A DNA stretch of 31,317 nucleotides from Bacteroidales bacterium (GCA_900770215.1 CAAGJW010000028.1:1-31317); one strand, 5' to 3'; counted from the first letter of the stretch, positions 16,812 through 25,959 are shown. Numbers and translations: made by a program. Notes: generated by a model not told the origin, from the sequence alone.

Positions 16812-16844
16812 CGGTGCTACATCTCCAAATACTCTCTTTGGCTT

Positions 16845-18002
16845 ATGGAAAAAATTGCAGAGCGCAAGAAATATGATTTAGACCGAGTGGTGAGAATCAC
16901 CTTCACCATCCTTGCTATCGTCGCGGCCATCTATGTGGTCAACTACTTGAGTGGAATCCTGCTGCCGTTCTGTGTGGGCTGCTTGCTGGCCTACATGCTT
17001 GAGCCCGTGGTAAAGCTGGTGATGCGCGTAACCCGGCTCAAGAAGCGCATGATACCGGCCATTTTCACCATGCTGCTGTTTTTAGGTATTATCTATCTTG
17101 CCTTCCGCTTCTTGATACCCTATTTTATCGATGAGTTTACCGATATGGGCAAGATGCTGGCAAAGTATGCCGAGCACCGATTTACCTTACATGGAGTACC
17201 ACCCGAGGTGCAGCAGGTGATAGACCGCTATTTCAACCTCAATGCCTTGCAGAGCGTGTTCTCGCAGGAGCAGTGGATGAAGATAGGCAAGAGTGTGATG
17301 TCGGGCACATGGTCGGTGCTGGGCGGCACGCTCAGTTTCATAGCCACACTCGTGTCGTGGCTGCTGGCCTTGCTCTACATGTTCTTTGTGATGATCGACT
17401 ACGACAAGATAGGGCATGGCTTCAAGTCGGCTGTGCCGCCCCGCTACCGGCGCAAGGCCTTCCGCATCATGAGCGACGTGACGGGCACGATGAGCCGCTA
17501 CTTCCGCGGCCAGGCGCTTGTGTCGTTTTTTGTGGGCATCGTGTTTGCCATCGAGTTCTACATCATAGGCCTTCCCATGGCAGTGGTGTTTGGTCTCTCG
17601 ATAGGGGTGCTCAACATGGTGCCCTACTTGCAGCTCATCTCCATCCCGGTGGCTGCATTTCTGTGCCTGGTCAAGTCGGTGTCGGCGGGCGTGGCTTTTC
17701 TCCCGCTTTTCGGCTGGACGATAGCCGCCTATCTCATATGCCAGGCCATTCAAGACATGATACTCACGCCCACCATCATGAAGCAGCAGATGGGGTTGCG
17801 GCCGGCCATCATTTTTCTGGCCTTGTCGATATGGGGCTATGTGTTGGGTTTCATAGGCCTCATCATTGCCTTGCCGCTCACCACGCTCATCATTTCCTAC
17901 TACAGCGAGTATGTGCTGCATGTGCCCAACCCGTTGCACCGGCCTAAGGTGAAAGACAATAATAAAAAAGTCGTGTCAACAGTAAAAAACGAAGAATCTT
18001 GA
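16845..18002 (+). CDS. AI-2E family transporter (PerM/YdiK-like)
   Basis: A 385-residue inner-membrane protein of the AI-2E transporter family. Hydrophobic segments occur at the N-terminus (IVAAIYVVNYLSGILLPFCVGCLLAYML), then an extended periplasmic stretch, then a block of C-terminal helices with YLQLISIPVA and the family's Q-x-x-x-L-T-P pattern (IQDMILTPTIM) followed by GLIIALPLTTLI. Family members have been linked to quorum-signal export or Na+/H+ antiport, so the substrate here is unknown. I chose the ATG at 16845 because the in-frame sequence before it overlaps the promoter. Its TGA overlaps the ATG of the SGNH hydrolase (TGATG), so translation is coupled. Confidence 0.85.
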   Translation: MEKIAERKKYDLDRVVRITFTILAIVAAIYVVNYLSGILLPFCVGCLLAYMLEPVVKLVMRVTRLKKRMIPAIFTMLLFLGIIYLAFRFLIPYFIDEFTDMGKMLAKYAEHRFTLHGVPPEVQQVIDRYFNLNALQSVFSQEQWMKIGKSVMSGTWSVLGGTLSFIATLVSWLLALLYMFFVMIDYDKIGHGFKSAVPPRYRRKAFRIMSDVTGTMSRYFRGQALVSFFVGIVFAIEFYIIGLPMAVVFGLSIGVLNMVPYLQLISIPVAAFLCLVKSVSAGVAFLPLFGWTIAAYLICQAIQDMILTPTIMKQQMGLRPAIIFLALSIWGYVLGFIGLIIALPLTTLIISYYSEYVLHVPNPLHRPKVKDNNKKVVSTVKNEES

Positions 18003-18697
18003 TGAAGAAATTAATCATGCTCCTCGCGGCTGTCTCGTTTCTCGGCCTTGTGAGGCTCGCCGCAGCCGACAAGTGGACCGGTTTGTCGAAATATGAGTCG
18101 CAGAATGCCTCTCTTGTGGGTGCCCGTAACATGGGCAACCGGGTGGTGTTTATGGGCAATTCCATCACCGAGCTGTGGCTCGCCGTCGACCCCGGCTTCT
18201 TTGCTGCCCACAGCAATTTCATCAACCGCGGTATCTCGGGCCAGACGACCTACCAGATGCTGGTGCGCTTTCGCAGCGATGTTGTCGCCCTCCAGCCCAA
18301 GGTGGTGGTGATACTGGGCGGTACCAACGATATTGCCGAGAATGCCGGTCTCGTCTACAACGAAAATCGCACCCTGGGCAACATCATGACGATGGTGGAA
18401 CTGGCTCGCCTGCACAAGATCAGGCCCATCGTGTGCGCGGTGCCTCCCAGTGCCAGCTACTACTGGAGCAAGACGGCTACGGGCGTGCAGCTCAAAATCC
18501 TGCGTCTCAACGAGCGCCTGGCTGCCTATTGCAAGCAGCAGGGCATACCCTTTGTCGACTACTACACCCCGCTGGTGAAGGGAGCCGACAATGCGCTCAA
18601 TCCTGCCTACACCAAGGACGGGGTGCACCCCAACCTGGCTGGCTACAAGGTGATGGAGCCCATTATTTTAAAAGCGATATCAAAATATGTGAAGTGA
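18002..18697 (+). CDS. Secreted SGNH/GDSL hydrolase
   Basis: A 231-residue exported esterase/acylhydrolase. Residues 1-23 form a signal peptide. The SGNH blocks are in order: block I MGNSITE with nucleophile S54, block II GISGQTT with G80, block III GGTND with N109, and block V DGVHPN with D206 and H209. The layout matches the PAF-acetylhydrolase-like branch that Bacteroidota use to deacylate or deacetylate glycans or lipids; the substrate is unknown. The ATG at 18002 overlaps the preceding stop codon. Its last 18 bases overlap, tail to tail, the end of the Ca2+ ATPase gene on the other strand. Confidence 0.9.
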   Translation: MKKLIMLLAAVSFLGLVRLAAADKWTGLSKYESQNASLVGARNMGNRVVFMGNSITELWLAVDPGFFAAHSNFINRGISGQTTYQMLVRFRSDVVALQPKVVVILGGTNDIAENAGLVYNENRTLGNIMTMVELARLHKIRPIVCAVPPSASYYWSKTATGVQLKILRLNERLAAYCKQQGIPFVDYYTPLVKGADNALNPAYTKDGVHPNLAGYKVMEPIILKAISKYVK

Positions 18698-21418
18698 GCT
18701 TGCACTGTGGCTGTGCCCCGAGCGCCGGGGCCTTTGCAGCCAGTGCCACACCTCGCCCACGAGCATCACGGGCATGGTGATGGCGATGATTTTCACCCAT
18801 TGCTCAAGATTCAATGGTACCACATTGAACATCTTGCCGCCAAATTGCACAATGAGCACTTGCCCTATGAAGATGACGGCGATAATGCTGAAGAATATCT
18901 TGCTCTCACGCATGTTGTGGAATGCCGAGTGGCCGCTGTCGAACGACTTGGCGTTGAACAGATTCCAGAATTGCAAGAAAACAAATGTTGTGAAATACAT
19001 CGACACCTCGGTGGCTGAGATGTGTGTGCTCAGTAGCGTGCCGTTGCCGCTGCCGTCGTTGCGGAAATAGAGCAGGTAGCCAAATACGACGAGCATCACT
19101 ACGGTGAAAAGCAAGCCCACACCGAAGATGAATCGTGCCATCGACTTGGTAATGATGGGCTCGCCGTTGCGGCGCGGCTTCTCCAGCATCACCTCCTTGC
19201 TGGGAGGCAGCGAGGCCAGTGCCAGCGCTGCAAAGGTGTCCATGATCAAGTTTACCCACAGCATCTGCGTGACTGTGAGCGCCGGTTGCTCGCTGAAGAA
19301 GGAGCACACGCCCACAAGCAGGCTTGCGGCCACGTTGACTGTGAGTTGGAAGAGGATGAAGCGTTGTATATTCTTGTACAGCGAGCGTCCCCACATCACG
19401 GCCTTGCCTATACTGGCAAAGGAATTGTCCATGATGGTGATGTCGCTTGCCTCCTTGGCCACCGAGGTGCCGTCGCCCATCGAGAGGCCCACTTGTGCAG
19501 CGTTGAGTGCCGGGGCGTCGTTGGTGCCGTCGCCAGTCACTGCCACTACCTCGCCTTGCTGTTGCAGCAGCGACACGAGCCGGGCCTTGTCGGCTGGTCG
19601 TGCTCGCGACATGATCTTTATTTTCTCGGCGCGCTGAGCGGCCTGTGCATCGGGCAACGCGGCAAATTCCTCGCCCGATATCAGTGCCTCACGGCTGTCG
19701 CCGTCGTGCCACAATCCCACTTGTCGGCCTATCTCGCAGGCTGTGCCAGGCGTGTCGCCTGTCACGATTTTCACTTGCAAGCCGGCCTCGAGGCACTCGT
19801 GTATGGCCTTGGGCACCTCGCTGCGCACGGGGTCGCTTATTGCCACGATGCCCATAAAGGTCATGCCCTCTACCTTCAGCTTGCCACCAGCAATGGGGCA
19901 GGGCGCCTCGTCGTCGAGGATTTTATAGGCAAATCCCAGTGTGCGCATGGCTTTGTTTTGATAATCGTGCAGCTCGCGTGCAATGTCGTCGAAGTCGATG
20001 TCGCCCACCACCTGCGAGCAGTAGCCATGCAGGATTTCGGAGGCTCCTTTCACCAGCAGCAGGCGCTTGCCGCCCAGCTGCTGGCAACGTATCACGGTAG
20101 CCATGTATTTGTTTTCGGTGGAGAAGGGCAGCTGGCACTCTACCTGGTTGTCTTCGCGCAGTTGCAGGTAGTCGACGCCCTGGCTGTCGAGCCACAGCAG
20201 CAAGGCTCCCTCGGTGGGATTGCCTATTGCCTTGATGGCGCACGGGTCGCTCGTGTCGAGATAGGCAGTGGAGTTGCAGGCCAGGTTGTGCTCAACCACT
20301 ATGCTGGCCTCGTCGCCAATCTTGAGCTTGTCGCCATGCTCGAGCCCGAAGAAGTGTGCCTTGTACACTTGCATCTGGTTCTGGGTGAGCGTGCCGGTCT
20401 TGTCGGTGCATATGATGGTGGTGGCTCCCATAGTCTCGCAGGCGTGCATCTTGCGCACGAGGTTGTGACTGGCCAACATGCGCCGCATGCTCAAGGCCAG
20501 ACTCAAGGTCACACTCATGGGGAGGCCTTCGGGCACCGATACCACGATCAGGGTCACGGCCAGCATCACTGTCTCGATAAGGTATTGCATCGTGTCGAGC
20601 AGACTGTCGCCGGCAAAGCCGCCGTCGATGTAGTGGATGGCCAGTCGCCCCACAACGATGGCTGCACCCACGATGTAGCTTCCCCTGGCTATCCAGCGAC
20701 CCAGCTGGTCAAACTGCTTCATGAGCGGAGTCTCGAGGTCGTTTTCAATCTGTGCATCGGTGTAGATCTTGCCATACTCGGTGGCATCGCCCACGTGGGT
20801 CACCTGCATCATGCCGTGGCCCTCGCTCACGCTTGCGCCGCGCAGCAGCACGTGGGTGGGGTAGGTGGCCTCGGGGTCACGGTCTTCAGGGCGGTGCGAC
20901 TTGCGGGCCGCCGGCTCGCCGGTAAACGAGCTCTCGTCGACAGTCATCTGCACGCTGTCGAGCAGCACGCCGTCGGCAGGTATTTTCTCGCCGGCATCGA
21001 GCAGCACCACATCGTCCACCACGATGTCACGGCGGGGCACCTGGGTGATCTTGCCCTCGCGCATGACCTTGACGGGGGTGTCGTCGTGCATCTTGTTGAG
21101 AATGTCAAATTTCTTGTTGGCGTTTACTTCTACAAGAAAGCCCACCACCGTGGCCAGCAGGATGGCCAGGAATATGCCCAGCGGCTCGAGCAGCACGTCG
21201 GCAGGCTGGTGCAGACATATCAGCTCGTAGAGCGAAATTCCCACCGATAGCAGCAGGGCCACGAGCAGAATCTTGATGAGCGGGTCGTTGAAGGTGGCAA
21301 TAAACTGCACAAGCAGCGACTTGCGCGGCGGTGGCGTGAGCACGTTGGGGCCGTGTTGCTGGCGGCTGGCTTGCACTTGCTGGCTGTTGAGCCCGGTGAT
21401 GTGGTGTGATGTTGACAT
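18680..21418 (-). CDS. Calcium-translocating P-type ATPase, PMCA type
   Basis: A 912-residue inner-membrane pump expected to export Ca2+ at the cost of ATP. Domain signatures run in order: N-terminal cation-ATPase segment, actuator motif TGEP (166-169), the transmembrane helix 4 motif PEGLP (296-300) with a liganding glutamate, phosphorylation motif DKTGTLT with D339, nucleotide-binding KGASE (457), hinge motif TGDGTNDAP (628-636), and a helix 6 segment MLWVNLIMDTFAALAL with the N-x-x-x-D pair typical of type IIB calcium pumps. Only one Ca2+ site is expected in the PMCA type. The gene begins 21 bases after the dihydroorotase stop and is probably the last gene of that operon. Its 3' end overlaps the SGNH hydrolase gene by 18 bases. 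Confidence 0.93.
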   Translation of the reverse strand: MSTSHHITGLNSQQVQASRQQHGPNVLTPPPRKSLLVQFIATFNDPLIKILLVALLLSVGISLYELICLHQPADVLLEPLGIFLAILLATVVGFLVEVNANKKFDILNKMHDDTPVKVMREGKITQVPRRDIVVDDVVLLDAGEKIPADGVLLDSVQMTVDESSFTGEPAARKSHRPEDRDPEATYPTHVLLRGASVSEGHGMMQVTHVGDATEYGKIYTDAQIENDLETPLMKQFDQLGRWIARGSYIVGAAIVVGRLAIHYIDGGFAGDSLLDTMQYLIETVMLAVTLIVVSVPEGLPMSVTLSLALSMRRMLASHNLVRKMHACETMGATTIICTDKTGTLTQNQMQVYKAHFFGLEHGDKLKIGDEASIVVEHNLACNSTAYLDTSDPCAIKAIGNPTEGALLLWLDSQGVDYLQLREDNQVECQLPFSTENKYMATVIRCQQLGGKRLLLVKGASEILHGYCSQVVGDIDFDDIARELHDYQNKAMRTLGFAYKILDDEAPCPIAGGKLKVEGMTFMGIVAISDPVRSEVPKAIHECLEAGLQVKIVTGDTPGTACEIGRQVGLWHDGDSREALISGEEFAALPDAQAAQRAEKIKIMSRARPADKARLVSLLQQQGEVVAVTGDGTNDAPALNAAQVGLSMGDGTSVAKEASDITIMDNSFASIGKAVMWGRSLYKNIQRFILFQLTVNVAASLLVGVCSFFSEQPALTVTQMLWVNLIMDTFAALALASLPPSKEVMLEKPRRNGEPIITKSMARFIFGVGLLFTVVMLVVFGYLLYFRNDGSGNGTLLSTHISATEVSMYFTTFVFLQFWNLFNAKSFDSGHSAFHNMRESKIFFSIIAVIFIGQVLIVQFGGKMFNVVPLNLEQWVKIIAITMPVMLVGEVWHWLQRPRRSGHSHSASSLHIF

Positions 21419-21439
21419 TCTTTCTTTTATTGTTTCTTG

Positions 21440-22750
21440 TTATCGGTTGAATTGCAGTCGCTGGCCGCGGCACAGCTCGTTCACCTTGCCGTCGGCATAG
21501 GCCACTTGGCCGTTGACGATAGTCATCTTCACCCGGTGTTGCACCTGCATGCCGTTGAGCGGGGTCCAGTGGCATTTGGAGATCACGCTCTCGTCGGTGA
21601 TGGTCCACTGCTCGGGCGCCACAATGGCCAGGTCGGCCTTGTAGCCCCGCCGCAGATACCCCCGCCCCTCGATGTGGTAAAGACTGGCTGGCCCGTGGCA
21701 CATGCGCTCCACTACCAGCTCGGGCTTGAAGAGCGTGAGCATGGCCACCAGCGAGTATTGCACCATGGGCATTCCCGATGCTGCCTTCAGGCAGCCGCCT
21801 TGCTTCTCGCTCGGCAAGTGCGGGGCGTGGTCGGTGCCTATGACTTGCAGGCGGCCCTCGATCACGGCCTGGCGCAGGGCATCGCGGTCGGCAGTCGTCT
21901 TCACTGCCGGGTTGCACTTGATGCGGTTGCCCAGTCGCGCATAGTCGTTGTCGCTGAAGAGCAGGTGGGCCACGGTGGCCTCGCCTGTCACGTGGCAGCC
22001 GTCGATGAGCGGCAGCTCGCGGGCGGTGGTCACGTGCAGCACGTGCAGTCTTCCGCCGCACTCCCGTGCCAGCTCGGTGATGCGCCTGGTGCTCTCGTAG
22101 CAGGCCTCGGCACTGCGTATTTTCTCATGAAAACTCAGTGGCAAGTCTTGCCCGTATTGCGACACATAGCGGCGGCGGTTGGCATTGATGATGCTTTCGT
22201 CCTCGCTATGGACCGCAATTATTGTGCCAAGATTGCTCAGCAGCCGCCTTGCGGCTTCGGGGTCGCTGAGCAGCATGCCGCCTGTCGACGTACCCAGGAA
22301 GGCTTTCACACCGCACACTTGTGTGTAGTCGACTTGCTCGAGCGTGTCGAGATTGGTGTTGGTGGCCCCGATATAGAAGCTATAGTTGGCCGGTGATACT
22401 TGAGCGGCCTTGGCATATTTTGCTTCCAGCCTGTCGATGGTGGTAGTGGGTGGCGTGTTGTTGGGCATGTCCATGTAGCTGGTCACACCGCCAGCCACGG
22501 CGGCCCGGCTCTCGCTGGCGATGTCGGCCTTGTGGGTCATTCCCGGCTCGCGAAAGTGCACATGGTCGTCGATGACGCCGGGCATGACGTAGGCTCCTTT
22601 CACGTTGATGCACTCATAGGCACGCTCCATCACGTCGCGGCCAGGATCGCCAGCCGCTACTTGGGCGATGACGTCGTCGTTGAGCACGACATAGCCATGG
22701 TAAACTCGCCCTTCGTTTACCACGGTGCCGTTGTAAATAAGTTTTAGCAT
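21440..22750 (-). CDS. pyrC: Dihydroorotase
   Basis: Cyclises carbamoyl aspartate to dihydroorotate in pyrimidine synthesis; cytoplasmic amidohydrolase. The 436-residue protein has the amidohydrolase metal ligands: H63-x-H65 in DDHVHFREPG, K149 in GVKAFLGTSTGG at the bridging position, H181 in AVHSEDE, H236 and H239 in LHVLHVTTARE, and D307 in GTDHAPH. Substrate-binding R67 and N98 (MPNNTP) are also present. Length and motifs fit the class I type found in Bacteroidota. The gene follows the mannosyltransferase-like gene by 45 bases and precedes the Ca2+ ATPase by 21, so the three are likely co-transcribed. Confidence 0.93.
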   Translation of the reverse strand: MLKLIYNGTVVNEGRVYHGYVVLNDDVIAQVAAGDPGRDVMERAYECINVKGAYVMPGVIDDHVHFREPGMTHKADIASESRAAVAGGVTSYMDMPNNTPPTTTIDRLEAKYAKAAQVSPANYSFYIGATNTNLDTLEQVDYTQVCGVKAFLGTSTGGMLLSDPEAARRLLSNLGTIIAVHSEDESIINANRRRYVSQYGQDLPLSFHEKIRSAEACYESTRRITELARECGGRLHVLHVTTARELPLIDGCHVTGEATVAHLLFSDNDYARLGNRIKCNPAVKTTADRDALRQAVIEGRLQVIGTDHAPHLPSEKQGGCLKAASGMPMVQYSLVAMLTLFKPELVVERMCHGPASLYHIEGRGYLRRGYKADLAIVAPEQWTITDESVISKCHWTPLNGMQVQHRVKMTIVNGQVAYADGKVNELCRGQRLQFNR

Positions 22751-22795
22751 AGCGCGTGTATGTTGGGAAAAATATGCTTGCGCGGGATGTGGCTC

Positions 22796-23569
22796 TTAGC
22801 TTGCTTCGGGGCCCTTAGTCTTCCTTGTGAACTTGTGCTTCCTGTCTAACATGCTGCTCCACTTGAGCTTGATCACGCCAAACACGGCCTCGCCAAAGAT
22901 GCTGCTGTTCATCTTGCTGGTGCCCAGCACACGATTGACAAACACGATGGGTACCTCTACAATCTTGAAGCCCATCTTGTAGGCTGTGAATTTCATCTCG
23001 ATCTGGAAGGCATAGCCTTTAAACTCGATTTTGTCGAGGTCGATGCTTTCTAGCACCTGGCGCCGGTAGCACACAAAGCCGGCTGTGGTGTCGTGCACGC
23101 GCATGCCAGTGATGATGCGCACATATTTGGAGGCAAAGTAGCTCATGAGTATGCGCCCCATGGGCCAGTTCACCACGTTCACCCCGTTGATGTAGCGCGA
23201 GCCCACTGCAACGTCGGCTCCGCCCGTGGCGCAGGCTGCTTGCAGCGGAATCAAGTCCTTGGGGCGGTGAGAGAAGTCGGCGTCCATCTCGATGACGTAC
23301 TGGTAGTCGTGCTCAAGCGCCCACTTGAACCCGGCAATGTAGGCTGTGCCCAGCCCCAACTTGCCTGCCCGCTTGATGATATGCAAGCGCTCGGGAAATT
23401 CAGTCTTAATCAAGCCGTCGACTATGGCGCCCGTGCCATCGGGACTGTTGTCGTCGATGACCAGGATGTCGAATTGGTGCTCTTTCATCCCCAGCACCAC
23501 GTGCAGGATGCTGGCGATGTTTTCCTTTTCGTTGTAGGTTGGAATGATGATTAAGCTGTCTGATTTCAT
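22796..23569 (-). CDS. Polyprenol monophosphomannose synthase-like GT2 glycosyltransferase
   Basis: A 257-residue family 2 glycosyltransferase that resembles dolichol/polyprenol-phosphate mannose synthases, which transfer a sugar from GDP-mannose (or a related donor) to a lipid phosphate. The GT-A fold motifs are IIIPTYNEKENI (8-19), LVIDDNSPDGTG (36-47), GLGTAYIAGFKWAL and the metal-binding D96-A-D98 in EMDADFSH. Conserved GSRY and RVHDTTAGFVCYRR follow. It lacks the C-terminal transmembrane helices of the longer DPM1 types, so it is a peripheral enzyme. A neighbouring dihydroorotase gene is, as I recall, common in Bacteroidota. In this phylum lipid-linked mannose can feed O-glycosylation; that role is inferred. 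Confidence 0.87.
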   Translation of the reverse strand: MKSDSLIIIPTYNEKENIASILHVVLGMKEHQFDILVIDDNSPDGTGAIVDGLIKTEFPERLHIIKRAGKLGLGTAYIAGFKWALEHDYQYVIEMDADFSHRPKDLIPLQAACATGGADVAVGSRYINGVNVVNWPMGRILMSYFASKYVRIITGMRVHDTTAGFVCYRRQVLESIDLDKIEFKGYAFQIEMKFTAYKMGFKIVEVPIVFVNRVLGTSKMNSSIFGEAVFGVIKLKWSSMLDRKHKFTRKTKGPEAS

Positions 23570-23613
23570 TTATTTTTGCTGAAATATTGGGCTCCAAGTG
23601 CCGTTTTATTCCA

Positions 23614-23621
23614 CAAAAATA
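23614..23621 (-). promoter_or_regulatory. TAnnTTTG box of the mannosyltransferase-pyrC-ATPase operon
   Basis: Read on the minus strand it is TATTTTTG, 44 bases before the ATG at 23569 and directly after the inverted repeat at 23626-23650. No well-spaced -33 element was seen. Confidence 0.45.
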
Positions 23622-23625
23622 GTAA

Positions 23626-23650
23626 TAATTTTCCCAAAGCGGGAAAATTA
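23626..23650 (-). terminator. Inverted repeat after the nucleotide-sugar dehydratase gene
   Basis: TAATTTTCCC and GGGAAAATTA pair over ten bases around a five-base loop, with A/T-rich flanks. Its position after the stop at 23691 and before the next promoter box suggests a terminator for the upstream gene. The G+C part of the stem is only three pairs, so an operator is an alternative. Confidence 0.4.
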
Positions 23651-23690
23651 GCATGCTTTTTTCTGTTAATTAGTATATAAAGGTATAAAG

Positions 23691-25706
23691 CTAATAGTAC
23701 ATCTCGGTCTCGGGCACCGAGGTCACGATTGTGTCGTCACCCTGGGCAATCTCCTTGTCGATTTGCTCATACACCGAGTTCATGCTCTTGAACTCGGGCA
23801 CAAATTCTTTCATGGCCATGATCATGTCGTGGGTGTTGCCCTGGCGGGCGAAACCTATGATGCTCTGGATGTTGCTGAGCACGGCCTTGAAGTCGTAGGT
23901 GCGCACCTTGGCAATCATGATTTTCTCGTTGTCGGTCTTGATGGTCTTCTCCTTGTCGTTGAGTAGCTCTTCATAGAGCTTCTCGCCTGGGCGCAGGCCC
24001 ACCTCCTCGATTTTGATGTCGACACCTGGCTTGAGACCTGCCAGCGAAATCATGCGGGTGGCCAGGTCATATATTTTCACTGGCTTGCCCATGTCGAAGA
24101 TGTAGATTTCTCCACCGTGCCCCATGCAGCCGGCGTCGAGCACAAGCGAGCAGGCTTCGGGTATGGTCATGAAGTAGCGTATGATGTTCCTGTCGGTCAC
24201 CGTCACAGGCCCGCCCTCGGCAATCTGCTTGCGGAAGAGCGGTATCACCGAGCCGTTGGAGCCGAGCACGTTGCCAAAGCGGGTGGTGATGAACTGGGTG
24301 TTCTTGCCCTGATGCTTGGCGCTGAAAAACAGCGACTGGGTGTAGATCTCGGCCAGGCGCTTGGTGCAACCCATCACGTTGCTGGGATTCACGGCCTTGT
24401 CGGTCGATATCATCACAAACTTGTAGACGTCGTATTTCAATGCCAGGTCGGCAATGTTGCGCGTGCCCATCACATTGGTGAGCACAGCCTCGGTGGGGTT
24501 TTTCTCCATCATGGGCACGTGCTTGTAGGCAGCGGCATGGAACACATATTTCGGGCGATAGCTTGCAAAGGCCCGCTCCATGCGCTCGCGGTTCTGTATG
24601 TCGCCCATGTAGAGCACGATGTCGATGTCGGGGAACTTTTGCTTCATCTCGAGGGCTATGTCGTGCATCGGCGTCTCGGCCTGGTCTACCAGCACGATTT
24701 TGCTGGCCTTGTAGGCGGCGACCTGGCGCACGATCTCGCTGCCTATCGAGCCGCAGGCGCCTGTGATGAGCACGCACGAGCCCTTGATGTGATTGCGCAC
24801 GAGTGTGTTGTTGAGCACGATGGGGTCGCGCCCCAGCAGGTCTTCGATCTGCACTTCTTTCACATGGGTCGAGATGTTGCTGTCGTGGCCGTCGTCCTCA
24901 CCGTCGAGTTCAAATTCCTGTACCTTGTTGATGAGCAACAGCCTGATGTTGCTGTTGATGAATTGGTCGGCAAAGCCGTTGCGCATGAGCTCGACGTGGT
25001 CGGGACCGAAGATGAGTGCATAGATGCCGTTGCCCACAAAGATGTTGGCCACCGTGTCGGGGTCGTATTGATACACCTTGAAACCATTGATCGTGTGCCT
25101 GCCCTGCCTGTTCTTGCCAGTGCTCAACAAGCCCACCGGGCGGAACTTGCCGCCTATCTCGTTTTTGAGCGCGTTGGCCAGTATCAAGCTGTTGAGCGAG
25201 GTGCCCAGCACCAGCACGGGCTTGCGCCCGAACTCGGAGTGCATCATGGCGCTGTAGAGCTGCTTGACCACGAGCCGCTCCATCACAAGGAAGGAAAACG
25301 AGATGACACCGGTCACTACGATGGTCCAAAACCGCATGAGCTCGCTGTGGCTTGGCGCCACGAGCATTGTCACAATGTTGATTGCAGTTAGGATGACGGT
25401 GGCAACAAGAGTGACCATAAACTGGCGAAACAGGTCCTCGATGGCCGACAGCCTGATGATGTGGGTGTAGCTGCGCGACAGGTAGGTGACCAGAAAGTAG
25501 ACCAGCACAACGATGCCCATGTTGCGAAAGAACACGAGTGGGTGCCCCACGCTGGTGCCTGTGATCACATCGGGAAGTGACACGAGAGCATAGGATGAGA
25601 CTACAATGACCAAGTCGGTAAGCAGAATGGCCCACCTGGGTGCGGTCTTGAGCCTGAATGCCCGCATCCACTTGGTGTATAATACTTTGTTAAACAATAC
25701 GCTCAC
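23691..25706 (-). CDS. Membrane nucleoside-diphosphate-sugar epimerase/4,6-dehydratase (CapD/WbpM-like)
   Basis: A 671-residue protein of the membrane-bound type that makes keto-sugar or epimerised nucleotide sugars for surface polysaccharide and glycan synthesis. Four hydrophobic segments lie at about 24-145, followed by a first Rossmann-like domain (KPVLVLGTS at 162) and a catalytic short-chain dehydrogenase domain with NAD-binding TGACGSIGSE (315-324). The catalytic region STDKAVNPSNVMGCTKR (434-450) has D436-K437 and a methionine (M445) in place of the usual tyrosine, the known hallmark of the 4,6-dehydratase (WbpM/PglF/CapD) group. RPGEKLYEELL follows. The start is taken as GTG at 25706; ATG at 25667 is an alternative. 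The gene stands alone, without other polysaccharide genes nearby. Confidence 0.9.
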   Translation of the reverse strand: MSVLFNKVLYTKWMRAFRLKTAPRWAILLTDLVIVVSSYALVSLPDVITGTSVGHPLVFFRNMGIVVLVYFLVTYLSRSYTHIIRLSAIEDLFRQFMVTLVATVILTAINIVTMLVAPSHSELMRFWTIVVTGVISFSFLVMERLVVKQLYSAMMHSEFGRKPVLVLGTSLNSLILANALKNEIGGKFRPVGLLSTGKNRQGRHTINGFKVYQYDPDTVANIFVGNGIYALIFGPDHVELMRNGFADQFINSNIRLLLINKVQEFELDGEDDGHDSNISTHVKEVQIEDLLGRDPIVLNNTLVRNHIKGSCVLITGACGSIGSEIVRQVAAYKASKIVLVDQAETPMHDIALEMKQKFPDIDIVLYMGDIQNRERMERAFASYRPKYVFHAAAYKHVPMMEKNPTEAVLTNVMGTRNIADLALKYDVYKFVMISTDKAVNPSNVMGCTKRLAEIYTQSLFFSAKHQGKNTQFITTRFGNVLGSNGSVIPLFRKQIAEGGPVTVTDRNIIRYFMTIPEACSLVLDAGCMGHGGEIYIFDMGKPVKIYDLATRMISLAGLKPGVDIKIEEVGLRPGEKLYEELLNDKEKTIKTDNEKIMIAKVRTYDFKAVLSNIQSIIGFARQGNTHDMIMAMKEFVPEFKSMNSVYEQIDKEIAQGDDTIVTSVPETEMYY

Positions 25707-25789
25707 AATGTTATTGTCTTTTTTTTAATACTATTTTTTCGTTAACTGCGATGCCACACTTCGAGGGGTGAATGCATCGATTTGGGTTG

Positions 25790-25821
25790 CAAAGTTATTG
25801 TTTTTCTTTTGAAATATCAAA
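25790..25821 (-). promoter_or_regulatory. Consensus promoter of the nucleotide-sugar dehydratase gene
   Basis: On the minus strand a TTTG (25821-25818) is followed after 20 bases by TAACTTTG (25797-25790), a textbook Bacteroidota promoter. The start codon at 25706 lies about 77 bases after the expected start point. Confidence 0.65.
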
Positions 25822-25874
25822 CGCTTACTTTGTTTATTTTTAGCTTTTGTGTCAATGTTTCATTTTTGTTAAAA

Positions 25875-25918
25875 GTGGTAATTAATGGGTATTTTTTGGA
25901 CCATTAGTGGTATTTAAT
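25875..25918. repeat. Spaced direct repeat upstream of the PCMD lipoprotein promoter
   Basis: GTGGTAATTAAT (25875-25886) and GTGGTATTTAAT (25907-25918) differ at one base and lie 32 bases apart, about three helical turns. An inverted pair TAATGG (25883-25888) and CCATTA (25901-25906) lies between them. A regulator binding site is possible. The rest of 25822-25951 is A+T-rich without a gene. Confidence 0.35.
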
Positions 25919-25951
25919 AAAAAAAAGATGTTTTATTCAAAATATGTTTCC

Positions 25952-25959
25952 TAAATTTG
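25952..25959 (+). promoter_or_regulatory. TAnnTTTG box of the PCMD/dockerin locus
   Basis: TAAATTTG matches the -7 element and lies 73 bases before the chosen ATG at 26033. It is the only clear promoter box found ahead of the four-gene exported-protein locus. Confidence 0.5.

Noticed and set aside
19286..21250. Plus-strand open frame of 654 codons
   Set aside because: Antisense to the Ca2+ ATPase, whose motifs are all intact on the minus strand; the translation is H/G/A/V-rich and has no domain.
21105..22061. Minus-strand frame of 318 codons spanning the ATPase-pyrC junction
   Set aside because: It overlaps two well-supported genes in another frame and is R/A/P/H-rich, a frame shadow.
24117..25391. 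Plus-strand open frame of 424 codons
   Set aside because: Antisense to the nucleotide-sugar dehydratase gene and with shadow-type composition.
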